From the NCBI GenBank assembly GCA_031180725.1, contig JAPSLO010000010.1, forward strand, positions 62,001 through 126,000: a stretch of 64,000 nt of DNA. The letters run 5' to 3'. This DNA is from Roseomonas sp. GTDB lineage: Bacteria > Pseudomonadota > Alphaproteobacteria > Acetobacterales > Acetobacteraceae. The translations under genes were made by a program, and so were the position numbers. Positions 43,105-51,717 of this stretch are shown here, piece after piece; positions within the stretch are counted from its first letter, which is position 1, and every line of letters starts with the position of its first letter. The notes beneath the pieces are model-generated. The model saw only the letters and a program-made list of their open reading frames with translations, did not search any database and was not told where the DNA came from.

Positions 43105-43185
43105 TTGTAAAATTGGTTGTAAAGCGGTTGTCAGGACGTAACCGGCTGGTTCGCATTGCACGCGACAGCTTAGCTGCCGTAATTC
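43105..43185 (+). promoter_or_regulatory. Candidate pckA promoter with upstream TTGT direct repeats
   Basis: TTGTAA (43105-43110), TTGTAA (43117-43122) and GGTTGT (43126-43131) recur every 9-12 bases, close to one helical turn, the arrangement used by OmpR-family activators such as ChvI. Downstream, TTGCAC (43156-43161), 18 bases and TAATTC (43180-43185) could be the promoter, giving a leader of about 75 bases. Regulation by ChvI is inferred from position only. Confidence 0.4.
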
Positions 43186-43265
43186 TGCCGCCCTGACCCT
43201 GAAGGGTGACCTGGTGTGGTGCCGGACGCGTTCCGTTCCGGCCACGCTCCTGTGGAGGCTATTGA

Positions 43266-44861
43266 ATGACCACCCCTGAAACCGCGCTTTCCGGCACCGG
43301 CGTGACCGGCCCCGCAGAGGTTCACGCCAATCTGACGGCGCCGGGGCTCTATGCCCATGCGCTGCGCCGGGGCGAGGGTCGGCTTTCCGCGGACGGGGCC
43401 TTCATGGCCGTGACCGGCCAGCACACCGGCCGGTCCGTGCAGGACAAGTTCGTGGTGGACGACCCCGAGGTGCATGACGCGGTCTGGTGGGGCAAGATCA
43501 ACCAGCCGATGAAGCCGGAGAAGTTCGCCACCTACTCCGACAAGGTGCGCACCTGGCTCGGTCAGCAGCCCGAGTTGTTCACCCAGGACCTCTACGCCGG
43601 CGCCGACCCCGCGCACCGCATCAAGGTCCGGCTGGTGACGACGAACGCCTGGCACGCGCTGTTCGCGCGCAACATGTTCATCCGCCCCTCCCGCGCGGCG
43701 CTGGCGGATTTCAAGCCGGACTACGTCATCCTGCACGCCCCGGAATACGAAGCCGACCCCCAGGAGGATGGCTGCCGCACCTCCACCTGCATCGCGCTGA
43801 GCTTCGCCAAGCGCGTGATCTGCATCGCCGGCACCAGCTATGCCGGCGAGATCAAGAAATCCATCTTCACCGTGATGAACTGGATCCTGCCGGACCGCGG
43901 CGTGCTGCCGATGCACTGCAGCGCCAATGTCGGCAAGGCCGGCGACACCGCGCTGTTCTTCGGCCTGTCCGGCACCGGCAAGACCACCCTCTCCTCCGAC
44001 CCCGAGCGCGCGCTGGTGGGCGATGACGAGCATGGCTGGTCCGACGCTGGCGTCTTCAACTTCGAAGGCGGCTGCTACGCGAAGGTCATCAAGCTTTCCA
44101 GGGAAGCTGAGCCGCAGATCTGGGACGCCAGCCACCGCTTCGGCGCGGTGCTGGAGAACGTGATCGGCGACGAGCTGGGCAACCTGGACCTGGATGACGG
44201 GCGCCTGACGGAGAACACGCGGTCCTGCTACCCGATCGAGTTCATCCCGAACACGGTGCCAGGCGGCCAGGCCGGGCTGCCGAAGAATGTGGTGATGCTG
44301 ACGGCGGATGCCTTCGGCGTGCTGCCGCCGATCGCCAAGCTGACGCCGGCACAGGCGATGTACCACTTCCTGTCCGGCTACACGGCGCGCGTGGCGGGCA
44401 CCGAAAAGGGCCTGGGGAAGGAGCCGCAGGCGACCTTCTCCACCTGCTTCGGCGCACCCTTCCTGCCGCGCCACCCGGAAGTGTACGGCAAGATGCTAGC
44501 CGAGCGCATCGCGCGCGATGGCGCGCAGGTGTGGCTGGTGAACACCGGCTGGACCGGCGGCGCCTATGGCACCGGCAGGCGCATGTCCATCCAGCACACC
44601 CGCGCCCTGCTGCGCGCTGCGCTGGATGGCAGCCTGGCGAAGGTGGAATTCGCGCGCGATCCCTTCTTCGGCCTGATGATCCCGAAGGCCGTGCCGGGCA
44701 TCCCGGAGAATGTGCTGAACCCGCGCGACGGCTGGGCGGACAAGGACGCCTATGACCGCCAGGCGAAGCATCTGGTCTCGCTGTTCGAGAAGAACTTCGA
44801 GACCTTCGCCGGCGCGGTCAGCGAGGATGTGAAGGCCGCGGCGATCCGCGCGGCGGCCTGA
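43266..44861 (+). CDS. pckA: Phosphoenolpyruvate carboxykinase (ATP)
   Basis: A 531-residue enzyme converting oxaloacetate and ATP to PEP, CO2 and ADP, the entry step of gluconeogenesis. It has the P-loop [11 protein letters not shown], the metal-binding [17 protein letters not shown] and [21 protein letters not shown], and [14 protein letters not shown] near the C-terminus. Full length for the family. GTGGAGG precedes ATG. Its position next to chvI is conserved in several alphaproteobacteria. Confidence 0.96.
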   Translation: MTTPETALSGTGVTGPAEVHANLTAPGLYAHALRRGEGRLSADGAFMAVTGQHTGRSVQDKFVVDDPEVHDAVWWGKINQPMKPEKFATYSDKVRTWLGQQPELFTQDLYAGADPAHRIKVRLVTTNAWHALFARNMFIRPSRAALADFKPDYVILHAPEYEADPQEDGCRTSTCIALSFAKRVICIAGTSYAGEIKKSIFTVMNWILPDRGVLPMHCSANVGKAGDTALFFGLSGTGKTTLSSDPERALVGDDEHGWSDAGVFNFEGGCYAKVIKLSREAEPQIWDASHRFGAVLENVIGDELGNLDLDDGRLTENTRSCYPIEFIPNTVPGGQAGLPKNVVMLTADAFGVLPPIAKLTPAQAMYHFLSGYTARVAGTEKGLGKEPQATFSTCFGAPFLPRHPEVYGKMLAERIARDGAQVWLVNTGWTGGAYGTGRRMSIQHTRALLRAALDGSLAKVEFARDPFFGLMIPKAVPGIPENVLNPRDGWADKDAYDRQAKHLVSLFEKNFETFAGAVSEDVKAAAIRAAA

Positions 44862-44869
44862 GTCCGGGC

Positions 44870-44894
44870 GGGGCGGGCCGGACTGGTCCGCCCC
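44870..44894 (+). terminator. Hairpin after pckA
   Basis: GGGGCGGGCC (44870-44879) pairs with GGTCCGCCCC (44885-44894) with one G-T pair, 8 bases after the pckA stop, followed by TTCT. Weak T content makes it a probable rather than certain terminator. Confidence 0.5.
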
Positions 44895-45001
44895 TTCTGG
44901 TGCGAAGCCAATTCCGGCGGCAGGTGCCGAACACCCGTTGACGTCGGCCGTGGGACAGGCATTCCGCCTGGCCCTGGGATGCGGGAGGGGGGAGGGAACT
45001 G

Positions 45002-45409
45002 ATGCCCCTGGATGATACCAGTCGCCGCCGCGGCCGCGGCGAGGGCCCGCCGCCGGCGCGCAATGTGCTGGGTGGCGTGCTGCTGCCCTGTTCGGTCGCG
45101 CCGCTGACCGGCTTCTTCCGCGACGGCTGCTGCAACACCGGCCCACACGACCACGGGCTGCACGTGATCTGCGCGGAGATGACGGCGGAATTCCTCGCCT
45201 TCTCCAAGACCCGCGGCAATGATCTCTCCACCCCGCGGCCCGAATTCGGCTTCGCCGGCCTCAAGCCCGGGGACCGCTGGTGCCTCTGCGCCGCGCGGTG
45301 GGAGGAGGCGCGGCTGGCCGGTGTCGCGCCGCCGGTGCTACTGGAAGCCACCCACCAGGCGGCGCTGGCCGTGGTCTCCCTCGCCCATCTGCACGCGCAT
45401 CGCTTGTAG
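45002..45409 (+). CDS. DUF2237 family protein
   Basis: A 135-residue protein of a compact Cys-rich family. NVLGGVLLPCSVAPLTGFFRDGCCNTGP is followed by VICAEMTAEFLAFSKTRGNDLSTP, GLKPGDRWCLCAARW and PPVLLEATHQAAL. Length and motif order match DUF2237, for which no function is established. The first 20 residues (Arg-rich) may be dispensable. It is transcribed in the same direction as pckA, 140 bases after it. Confidence 0.88.
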   Translation: MPLDDTSRRRGRGEGPPPARNVLGGVLLPCSVAPLTGFFRDGCCNTGPHDHGLHVICAEMTAEFLAFSKTRGNDLSTPRPEFGFAGLKPGDRWCLCAARWEEARLAGVAPPVLLEATHQAALAVVSLAHLHAHRL

Positions 45410-45412
45410 CCT

Positions 45413-45505
45413 CAGGCGCCGGCACCGCCTCCGGCGGCTTGGCTTGCGCGCCGACGCGCTGGGACGCCGGGCTAGCAGGCCGCTTCGTGCGCGGGCGCCC
45501 TTCGG
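45413..45505. repeat. Dispersed intergenic repeat, copy 1
   Basis: The first 50 bases (45413-45462) match 53974-54023 with two mismatches. After a 29-base diverged spacer, the 14-mer CGGGCGCCCTTCGG (45492-45505) recurs at exactly the same offset in the other copy. It lies between the DUF2237 and chromate transporter genes and covers most of the gap. No gene is supported inside it, although the frame stays open. Confidence 0.75.
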
Positions 45506-45592
45506 CACCGAAAGCCTTCATCCCTCACGCGCTGAAAGCGGTTGCCCGCACCCCTTGATTTGCGAGTGGGGCCGGCGCCTCCTTTTTCCGGA

Positions 45593-46150
45593 ATGACGAA
45601 CGAATCCCCGCCCCGGCCCAGCCTGGCGCAGCTTGTCGGCACCTATTTCCGCATCGGCCTGATCGGCTTCGGCGGCGTGAATGCCTGGGCACGGCGCGTG
45701 CTGGTGGAGGAGCGCCGCTGGCTGACCGAGGCGGAATACGCCGAGGTCCTGGGGTTGGGACAGGCGCTGCCCGGGCCCAATGCGCTGAACGTGTCCATCC
45801 AATTGGGCGCGCGCTGGCATGGCGGACTCGGGGCCTTCCTGGCGCCGACCGCGTTGTTCGGCGGCCCACTGCTGGTGCTTGTGCTGATGGCAATGGCGCA
45901 TGACCGCTGGGGCGAGGTGCGGCTGGTGCAGGCGGTGCTGCACGGCACGGCCGCCGCGGCTGCGGGGATGGTGATCGGCACGGCGCTGAAGATCACGGGC
46001 AATCTCCGCCCCGCCCTGCCGGTGCTGGTCGTTGGGCTGGCAGCAGTGGCCGGCGCGCTGCTGCGCCTGCCGCTGCCCGTCATCGTGCTGGGCCTGGCGC
46101 CCTTCGGAATCGCCGCCGCCTGGCGCGAGGAAAAGGCCCGGCGCGCATGA
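45593..46150 (+). CDS. Chromate transporter, N-terminal-type subunit
   Basis: A 185-residue half-size CHR protein with five to six hydrophobic segments. The family signature FRIGLIGFGGVNAWARRVLVEERRWL is followed by EVLGLGQALPGPNALNVSIQLG. It overlaps the second half gene by ATGA, forming the short-chain CHR pair that together equals one ChrA-like antiporter. ATG 45593 is chosen; codons upstream belong to the intergenic repeat. Confidence 0.88.
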   Translation: MTNESPPRPSLAQLVGTYFRIGLIGFGGVNAWARRVLVEERRWLTEAEYAEVLGLGQALPGPNALNVSIQLGARWHGGLGAFLAPTALFGGPLLVLVLMAMAHDRWGEVRLVQAVLHGTAAAAAGMVIGTALKITGNLRPALPVLVVGLAAVAGALLRLPLPVIVLGLAPFGIAAAWREEKARRA

Positions 46151-46677
46151 ATGACTACGGCACGGTGATCTGGCAGCTCGTCGCCGGCTTCGCCTCTATT
46201 TCGCTGATCGCCGTGGGTGGCGGCATCGCGGTGATCCCGGAAATGAACCGCCTGGTGGTGGAGGTGCATGGCTGGATGAGCGATGCGCGCTTCGCCCAGC
46301 TTTTCGCCCTCGCGCAGGCGGCGCCCGGGCCGAATGTGTTGGTGGTCGGGCTGATCGGCTGGCAAGTCGCGGGCGTGCTGGGGATGCTGGCCGCGACCGC
46401 CGCGATGACCGTTCCCTCTGGCCTGTTCTGCTACGGGTTCACCCGGCTGCGCGCCCGCCTGGCGGGCAGTGCGGGGCTTCGGCGGGTGGAAAAAGGGTTG
46501 GTGCCCATCGCGGTGGGGCTGATCCTGGCCTCCGGCCTGATCCTGGCGCAAGCGGCGGCGGTGAACCTGCTGGCGATGGCGCTGACACTTGGCTCCACCC
46601 TCTTCGTGTGGCGCAGCCGGCGCAGCCCGCTTTGGGTGCTGCTCGCGGGCGGGATCGCAGGCGGCCTGTTTCTGTGA
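46147..46677 (+). CDS. Chromate transporter, C-terminal-type subunit
   Basis: A 176-residue partner subunit. The duplicated signature reads ISLIAVGGGIAVIPEMNRLVVEVHGWM and LFALAQAAPGPNVLVVGLIGWQ, with inverted membrane topology expected relative to the first subunit. The complex exports chromate or another oxyanion; no chrB regulator or reductase is adjacent. Confidence 0.87.
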   Translation: MNDYGTVIWQLVAGFASISLIAVGGGIAVIPEMNRLVVEVHGWMSDARFAQLFALAQAAPGPNVLVVGLIGWQVAGVLGMLAATAAMTVPSGLFCYGFTRLRARLAGSAGLRRVEKGLVPIAVGLILASGLILAQAAAVNLLAMALTLGSTLFVWRSRRSPLWVLLAGGIAGGLFL

Positions 46678-46836
46678 CTTCGCAGGGTTTCCATCGCTGC
46701 GCCACGCCGTTCGGCGGAGGCAACGACGGATACACGCCGGCACGGGCGGCGGCATCCCGGAGAAGCCTGGCCGGCCGATAACGGCGCCATGCTCGGCGAG
46801 CGAAGCCAGGCGATGGAACCGGGAAAGGAACCCGCC

Positions 46837-47064
46837 ATGATCCGCCTTCCCCGCCTTGTCGCTACCCTGTTCGTGGCCGGCCTTGCCGCCCTGGCCGCCC
46901 TGGCTCAGGCGGCTCTCAACCTGAACGGCACCGCCAGCAATGCGCTCGATGTGAACGGTGGCACCAGCAGCGGGCTGGGCGCGACCGACACCCAGGCCCG
47001 GGCTGGCGAGGCGATGGGGGTCCAGGGCATCACCCTGCCCGCCGGCACCATCCTCTGCCGCTAA
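46837..47064 (+). CDS. Small secreted protein of unknown function
   Basis: Predicted 75 residues with a clear signal peptide (RLVATLFVAGLAALAALAQAA), then a short Asn/Gly/Thr-rich mature part (LNLNGTASNALDVNGG) ending in a Cys (TILCR). GGGAAAGGAA precedes ATG 46837. I know no family. The single late Cys could allow dimerisation. Confidence 0.55.
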   Translation: MIRLPRLVATLFVAGLAALAALAQAALNLNGTASNALDVNGGTSSGLGATDTQARAGEAMGVQGITLPAGTILCR

Positions 47065-47104
47065 GGCGACATCCGGGACGGGGAGGGCTATATCCCTCCC
47101 CGCC

Positions 47105-48532
47105 ATGCCTGACACCAATGCCCCCTCCGGCCTGCTCGACCGTCTCTCCGCCATCCTCGGCCCGCGCGGCCTGCTGACCGAGCCAGGCGATATCGCGCCG
47201 CACCTCAGCGACTGGCGCGGGCTCTACCAGGGTGCCGCCTTCGCCGTGGCGCGCCCGGCCAGCACCGAGGAGGTGGCGGCCGTGGTGAAGCTCTGCGCCG
47301 AGACCGGCACGCCCATCACTGTGCAGGGCGGCAATACCTCCATGGTCGGCGGCGCCGTGCCGGATGAGAGCGGGCGCCATCTGGTGCTGAGCCTGGCGCG
47401 GCTGAACCGCGTGCGCGCCATCGACACGATGGACATGACCATGACGGTGGAGGCGGGGCTGGTGTTGAAGGCCGCGCAGGACGCGGCGGAGGAAGCCGGC
47501 TGCCTCTTCCCGCTCAGCCTGGGCGCGGAGGGCACCGCGACGATCGGCGGCGTGCTCTCCACCAATGCCGGCGGCAACACCACCGTGCGCTACGGCAATG
47601 CGCGCGATTTGATGCTGGGGCTGGAAGCCGTGCTGCCGGACGGCAGCATCTGGAACGGGCTGCGCCGGCTGCGCAAGGACAACACCGGCTATGCGCTGCG
47701 GCACCTGCTGGTGGGGGCCGAGGGCACGCTGGGTATCGTCACTGCCGCCGTGCTGCGGCTGTTTCCACGCCCGCGGGACACCGCCCTGGCCTTCATCGCG
47801 GTGGCCGACGAGGAGGCGGCGCTGGGGCTGTTCCGCCGCTTCCGCGACCGCGACGAGAGCGCGGTGCGCGCCTTCGAATACATGTCCGGCATCGGCGTGG
47901 ATCTGGCCGTGAAGCACATCGAGGGCGTGACCCTGCCGCTGGAGACGCGGGCCGACCACTACGTGCTGGTGGACCTCGCCTCCTCCCGCCCCGATGCCGG
48001 GCTGCGCGGCCTGGCGGAGGATGTGTTCGGCGAGGCGCTGGAAGCCGGCGAGGCGACCGATGGCGTGATCGCGGAATCCGAGGCGCAGGCGAAGAAGCTG
48101 TGGCGCATCCGCGAGGAACACCCGGAGGCCCAGAAACGCGAAGGCGCCAGCGTGAAGAACGACGTCTCCGTCCCTGTCTCAAAGGTGCCGGAGATGATCC
48201 GCCGCTGCTCCGCCGCGCTGGTGGAGCTGATCCCGGGCAGCCGCCCGGTGCCCTTCGGCCATATCGGCGACGGCAATATCCACATGAACCTGGAACAGCC
48301 GGAAGGCATGGACCCCGCCGCCTTCCTGGCGCGCAGCCACGACATCATGGATTGCGTGAACGCCATCGTGCGGGACCTGGACGGCAGCTTCAGCGCCGAG
48401 CACGGCATCGGCCGGCTGAAGACCGACATGATGGAGGAATGGCGCGGCGGGGCCGAGCTGGCGGCGATGCGTGCCATCAAGGCAGCGCTGGACCCGAAGG
48501 GGTTGATGAATCCTGGGAAGGTCCTGCCCTGA
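47105..48532 (+). CDS. FAD-binding D-2-hydroxyacid dehydrogenase (GlcD/D2HGDH-like)
   Basis: A 475-residue flavoprotein of the FAD-linked oxidase C family. The FAD domain (about 35-215) has GTPITVQGGNTSMVGGAVP and GGVLSTNAGGNTTVRYGNARDL. The C-terminal domain has GHIGDGNIHMN with the metal-binding histidines and the EHGIGRLKTD motif. Closest in layout to D-2-hydroxyglutarate or D-lactate dehydrogenases; the exact substrate is open. The frame is open upstream through the small secreted gene, but ATG 47105 starts the domain. Confidence 0.87.
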   Translation: MPDTNAPSGLLDRLSAILGPRGLLTEPGDIAPHLSDWRGLYQGAAFAVARPASTEEVAAVVKLCAETGTPITVQGGNTSMVGGAVPDESGRHLVLSLARLNRVRAIDTMDMTMTVEAGLVLKAAQDAAEEAGCLFPLSLGAEGTATIGGVLSTNAGGNTTVRYGNARDLMLGLEAVLPDGSIWNGLRRLRKDNTGYALRHLLVGAEGTLGIVTAAVLRLFPRPRDTALAFIAVADEEAALGLFRRFRDRDESAVRAFEYMSGIGVDLAVKHIEGVTLPLETRADHYVLVDLASSRPDAGLRGLAEDVFGEALEAGEATDGVIAESEAQAKKLWRIREEHPEAQKREGASVKNDVSVPVSKVPEMIRRCSAALVELIPGSRPVPFGHIGDGNIHMNLEQPEGMDPAAFLARSHDIMDCVNAIVRDLDGSFSAEHGIGRLKTDMMEEWRGGAELAAMRAIKAALDPKGLMNPGKVLP

Positions 48533-48571
48533 TCCCGGCGCCTTGAGGCGCAGGCGGAACGGCTGGCCCAT

Positions 48572-49258
48572 ATGAGGCACCTTCTGTTGGCGGCGCTGCT
48601 GCTGGCCGGCTGCGCCGGGCCATCCCGGCCCGGCCGGGGACCGGACCCGGCGCTGAACGCCGCCTCCGCCATGGCGGAGGTCGCAGCCAGCCTCGGCCCC
48701 GGCTGCCGGGCAGGCGGCAGCGCCGTCCATCTCGGCCAGGGACGTTTCATCACGGCAGCCCATATCGTCGACGGGCTGACCGCCCGCGCGCAGGGCTGCC
48801 GGCTGGCGACCAGCCCCAGCTTCATGATCGCGGTGGCGGGCAGTCCGGCCCCGGCCACGCTGCGCACCAAGGGGTTGGGCCGGATGGAGGCGCCGGTGGG
48901 GCTGCGCTATGCGGGCGGGCAGGATCTGGCGTTGCTGACGCCGGACCGGCCTTTGCCCGGGCTGGCCGCCGCCACCCCCTGCGCCAGCGACGCCCGGCCG
49001 GGGCAGGAGGTCGTGCTGGTGACGCGCCGGCGGGCCGAACGGCTGCGCCTGGTGGCCATCGCGCCGGAACCCGACCCGGCCTTCGGCGCCTATGCCGAGC
49101 TGCCCCTGGCGATGGTGGAGGGCGAATCCGGCGGCGGCGCCTTCGATGCCGTCACCGGCTGTCTGGCCGGCCTGGTCAGCCACCGGGAGGATGCCGATGG
49201 CGGCCCCCGCACCCGACTGGTGCAGGCCTCGGCGATCCGCCGCTTCCTCTCCATGTAG
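48572..49258 (+). CDS. Trypsin-like serine protease lipoprotein
   Basis: A 228-residue protein with a lipoprotein signal (LLLAALLLAGC, Cys 14). The chymotrypsin-fold triad is visible: His in FITAAHIVDG, Asp in GGQDLALL, and Ser in EGESGGGAFD. The fold and triad imply a periplasmic membrane-anchored protease or pseudoprotease for envelope proteins. It precedes lptF by 75 bases on the same strand. Confidence 0.78.
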   Translation: MRHLLLAALLLAGCAGPSRPGRGPDPALNAASAMAEVAASLGPGCRAGGSAVHLGQGRFITAAHIVDGLTARAQGCRLATSPSFMIAVAGSPAPATLRTKGLGRMEAPVGLRYAGGQDLALLTPDRPLPGLAAATPCASDARPGQEVVLVTRRRAERLRLVAIAPEPDPAFGAYAELPLAMVEGESGGGAFDAVTGCLAGLVSHREDADGGPRTRLVQASAIRRFLSM

Positions 49259-49333
49259 GCCTGTCAACGCAGCTCGGGGCCGGATCCGGCCGGCTCGCGG
49301 AAGTCGGCCCCTTGGCCTAAGGAGATCGGGCAG

Positions 49334-50464
49334 ATGACCCGCATCGACCGCTACATCTTCCGGCAGCTCGGCTTGGCCCTGGTGGCCGTGACCGCCGGCC
49401 TGGCCGCCCTGGTGTGGCTCACCCAGTCGCTCCGCTTCATCGAGCTGGTGCTCGACCGCGGCCTGTCCCTGCGTGTCTTCCTGGAGCTGACCGGGCTGAT
49501 GCTGCCCGGCTTCGTGGCCGTGATCCTGCCCATCACCACCTTCGTCGTGGTGCTGTTCATCTATGTGCGGATGAATTCGGACCGGGAGCTGGTGGTGATG
49601 CGCGCCGCCGGTCTCTCCCCCCTGCGGCTGGCGCGGCCAGGCATTGCGCTGGCGCTGATCGCGGTGGGGATCGGCTATGTCCTCAACCTCTGGCTGGTCC
49701 CGCTCTCCCACGGCGCCTTCCGCCTTTGGCAGTTCGAGATCCGCAACCAGATGGCCGCCATCCTGCTGCAGGAAGGCGTCTTCTCCTCGGTGGGCGGGGA
49801 CCTGACGGTCTATGCCCGGGTGCGGGAGAGGGACGGCACGCTTCGGGGCATCCTGGTGCATGACCAGCGCGAGCCCGGCGCGCCGGTGACGATCATCGCC
49901 GAGCAGGGCCGCATCACCACCACGCCGCTCGGCCCCCGGGTGGTGCTGACCAATGGCGTGCGCCAGCAGATGGAACGCACCCAGCCCGGCCAGCCGCAGC
50001 GGCTTTCCGTGCTCTCCTTCACCGAGAACAGCCTGGACCTGGCCCGCGCCACCAGGCAGGAGGAGGTGCGCAACCGCGACTCGCGCGAGCGCAGCGTGCA
50101 GGAACTGCTGCACCCCGACCCGTCCGAGGGGCTGCGCCCGCGGGAGATCGCCCGCTTCTACGGCGAGGCACATCAGCGCATGTCGTCGCCGCTGACTGCG
50201 CTTTCCTATGCGCTGGTCGCGCTGGCCGTCGCGCTCACGGGGCAGTTCCGGCGGCATGGAGGCGGCGCCAGGCTGGTCACCGGCATCGGCCTGACGGTCG
50301 GGCTGCTGGCGCTGGGGCTGATGGTCGGCAACCTGGCGACGCGGGAGAATGATTTCGTCTGGATGATCTGGGCGCATGCCGTTGCGCCGGGGGTTGTCGC
50401 CCTCTGGTGGATGTTGGGTGCCCCCGGCCTGCCCCGCCCGCGTCCCCGGCCGGCCGCCGCCTGA
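49334..50464 (+). CDS. lptF: LPS export permease LptF
   Basis: A 376-residue inner-membrane protein of the LptF/LptG family. It begins with ITRIDRY-type MTRIDRYIFRQLG, has three N-terminal and three C-terminal membrane spans around a periplasmic beta-jellyroll, and includes YVRMNSDRELVVMRAAGLSPL (coupling helix that contacts LptB). With LptG and LptB it extracts lipopolysaccharide from the inner membrane. AAGGAG precedes ATG. lptG follows after 3 bases. Confidence 0.93.
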   Translation: MTRIDRYIFRQLGLALVAVTAGLAALVWLTQSLRFIELVLDRGLSLRVFLELTGLMLPGFVAVILPITTFVVVLFIYVRMNSDRELVVMRAAGLSPLRLARPGIALALIAVGIGYVLNLWLVPLSHGAFRLWQFEIRNQMAAILLQEGVFSSVGGDLTVYARVRERDGTLRGILVHDQREPGAPVTIIAEQGRITTTPLGPRVVLTNGVRQQMERTQPGQPQRLSVLSFTENSLDLARATRQEEVRNRDSRERSVQELLHPDPSEGLRPREIARFYGEAHQRMSSPLTALSYALVALAVALTGQFRRHGGGARLVTGIGLTVGLLALGLMVGNLATRENDFVWMIWAHAVAPGVVALWWMLGAPGLPRPRPRPAAA

Positions 50465-50467
50465 CAC

Positions 50468-51610
50468 ATGGCCATGACGCTGACCCCGACGCTCACCTTC
50501 TATGTCGCGCGCGGCTTCCTGGGCGCCACGGCCGCCATGCTGGCGGCGCTGACCGGACTGGTGGCCCTGTTCGACTTCATCGAGCTGCTGCGCCGCGCCG
50601 CGACCCGGCCCGATGTGGGCTTCGACATCCCGGCCACCATTGCCGCGCTGCGCCTGCCCTTCGTCGCGTTGCAGATCCTGCCCTTCGCCATCCTGCTGGG
50701 CGGCATCATCGCCTTCTGGCGGCTGACCCGCTCCTCGGAGCTGATCGTGGCGCGGGCGGCCGGGGTCTCGGCCTGGGGATTCCTGACCGGTCCGCTGATC
50801 GTCGCCTTCCTGATGGGGTTGCTGGCGGTAACCGGCGTCTCGCCGCTCTCCTCCATCCTGCTGGCCCGGGCAGAGAGGCTGGACCAGACCTGGCTGCGCA
50901 CCGGGGGCGGCATGTCCTCCCTGGCCGGTGGCAGGCTGTGGCTGCGCCAGGCGGACCGGGAGCTGGACCCGATGGGAGTGGCAATCATCGCCGGGCGCCC
51001 CGCCGCCACCGGGGCGCCGGCCAGGCGGACACCTGGACTGCCGCGTTTCGAGTTGCAGGGCGTTTCGGTCTGGCGCATCTCCGGCAGCGATGCACCTCTG
51101 GCCCGCATCGAGGCGCCGCGCGCCACGCTGGAGGCCGGCCGCTGGGTGTTGGAGGAGGCCGTGACCTATGGCACCAACCGCCTGCCGAGCCCACCGCGGC
51201 AGATCACCCTGCCCACCGAGCTGACGCCCGACCGCATCGAGGATAGCTTCGCCTCACCGGAGACGCTGGGCTTCTGGTCCCTGCCCGGCTTTATCGCAGT
51301 GCTGGAAGAGGCGGGCTTTTCCGCGGTCCGGCACCGGATCCAGTTCCAGTCCCTATTGGCCCTGCCCGTGCTCTCCCTGGCGATGGCCCTGCTGGCGGCC
51401 GGCTTCTCGATGCGGCACAACCGGCGGGGGGGCGTGGCCCAGATGATCGCCGGCGGCGTCGCCGCGGGCTTCGCTCTGTTCGTGGTGGACCGTATCACGG
51501 GAGAGTTCGGCGAGGCCGGGTCGCTGCCCGTGATAATGGCGGCCTGGGCGCCGGCCATCGCCGGGCTGTTGCTGGCGCTGGCCCTGCTGCTGCATCTGGA
51601 GGATGGCTGA
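50468..51610 (+). CDS. lptG: LPS export permease LptG
   Basis: A 380-residue paralogue of LptF with the same 3+3 span layout. Diagnostic parts are MAMTLTPTLTFYVARGFLGA, the coupling segment FWRLTRSSELIVARAAGVSAW, and a C-terminal FSMRHNRRGGVAQMIAGGVAAGF. It completes the LptB2FG permease. The ATPase lptB is not in this window. Confidence 0.92.
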   Translation: MAMTLTPTLTFYVARGFLGATAAMLAALTGLVALFDFIELLRRAATRPDVGFDIPATIAALRLPFVALQILPFAILLGGIIAFWRLTRSSELIVARAAGVSAWGFLTGPLIVAFLMGLLAVTGVSPLSSILLARAERLDQTWLRTGGGMSSLAGGRLWLRQADRELDPMGVAIIAGRPAATGAPARRTPGLPRFELQGVSVWRISGSDAPLARIEAPRATLEAGRWVLEEAVTYGTNRLPSPPRQITLPTELTPDRIEDSFASPETLGFWSLPGFIAVLEEAGFSAVRHRIQFQSLLALPVLSLAMALLAAGFSMRHNRRGGVAQMIAGGVAAGFALFVVDRITGEFGEAGSLPVIMAAWAPAIAGLLLALALLLHLEDG

Positions 51611-51699
51611 GCCATCCGCCGGGTGGGGTGGACCGGCGGGCGGGCTGTTGGGATGAGAGCAGTGCCGGGCCAGGCCCGGCCGTGCGGAGGGGGAAGGCC

Positions 51700-51717
51700 A
51701 TGGGGGCGCCGAACTGA
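51700..51717 (+). CDS. Five-codon leader ORF overlapping the lptD start
   Basis: ATG 51700 with a strong site (GGAGGGGGAAGG) encodes M-G-A-P-N and stops at TGA 51715-51717, which overlaps the lptD ATG as TGATG. lptD itself has no other good ribosome site, so termination of this peptide may feed reinitiation at lptD. Confidence 0.4.
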   Translation: MGAPN

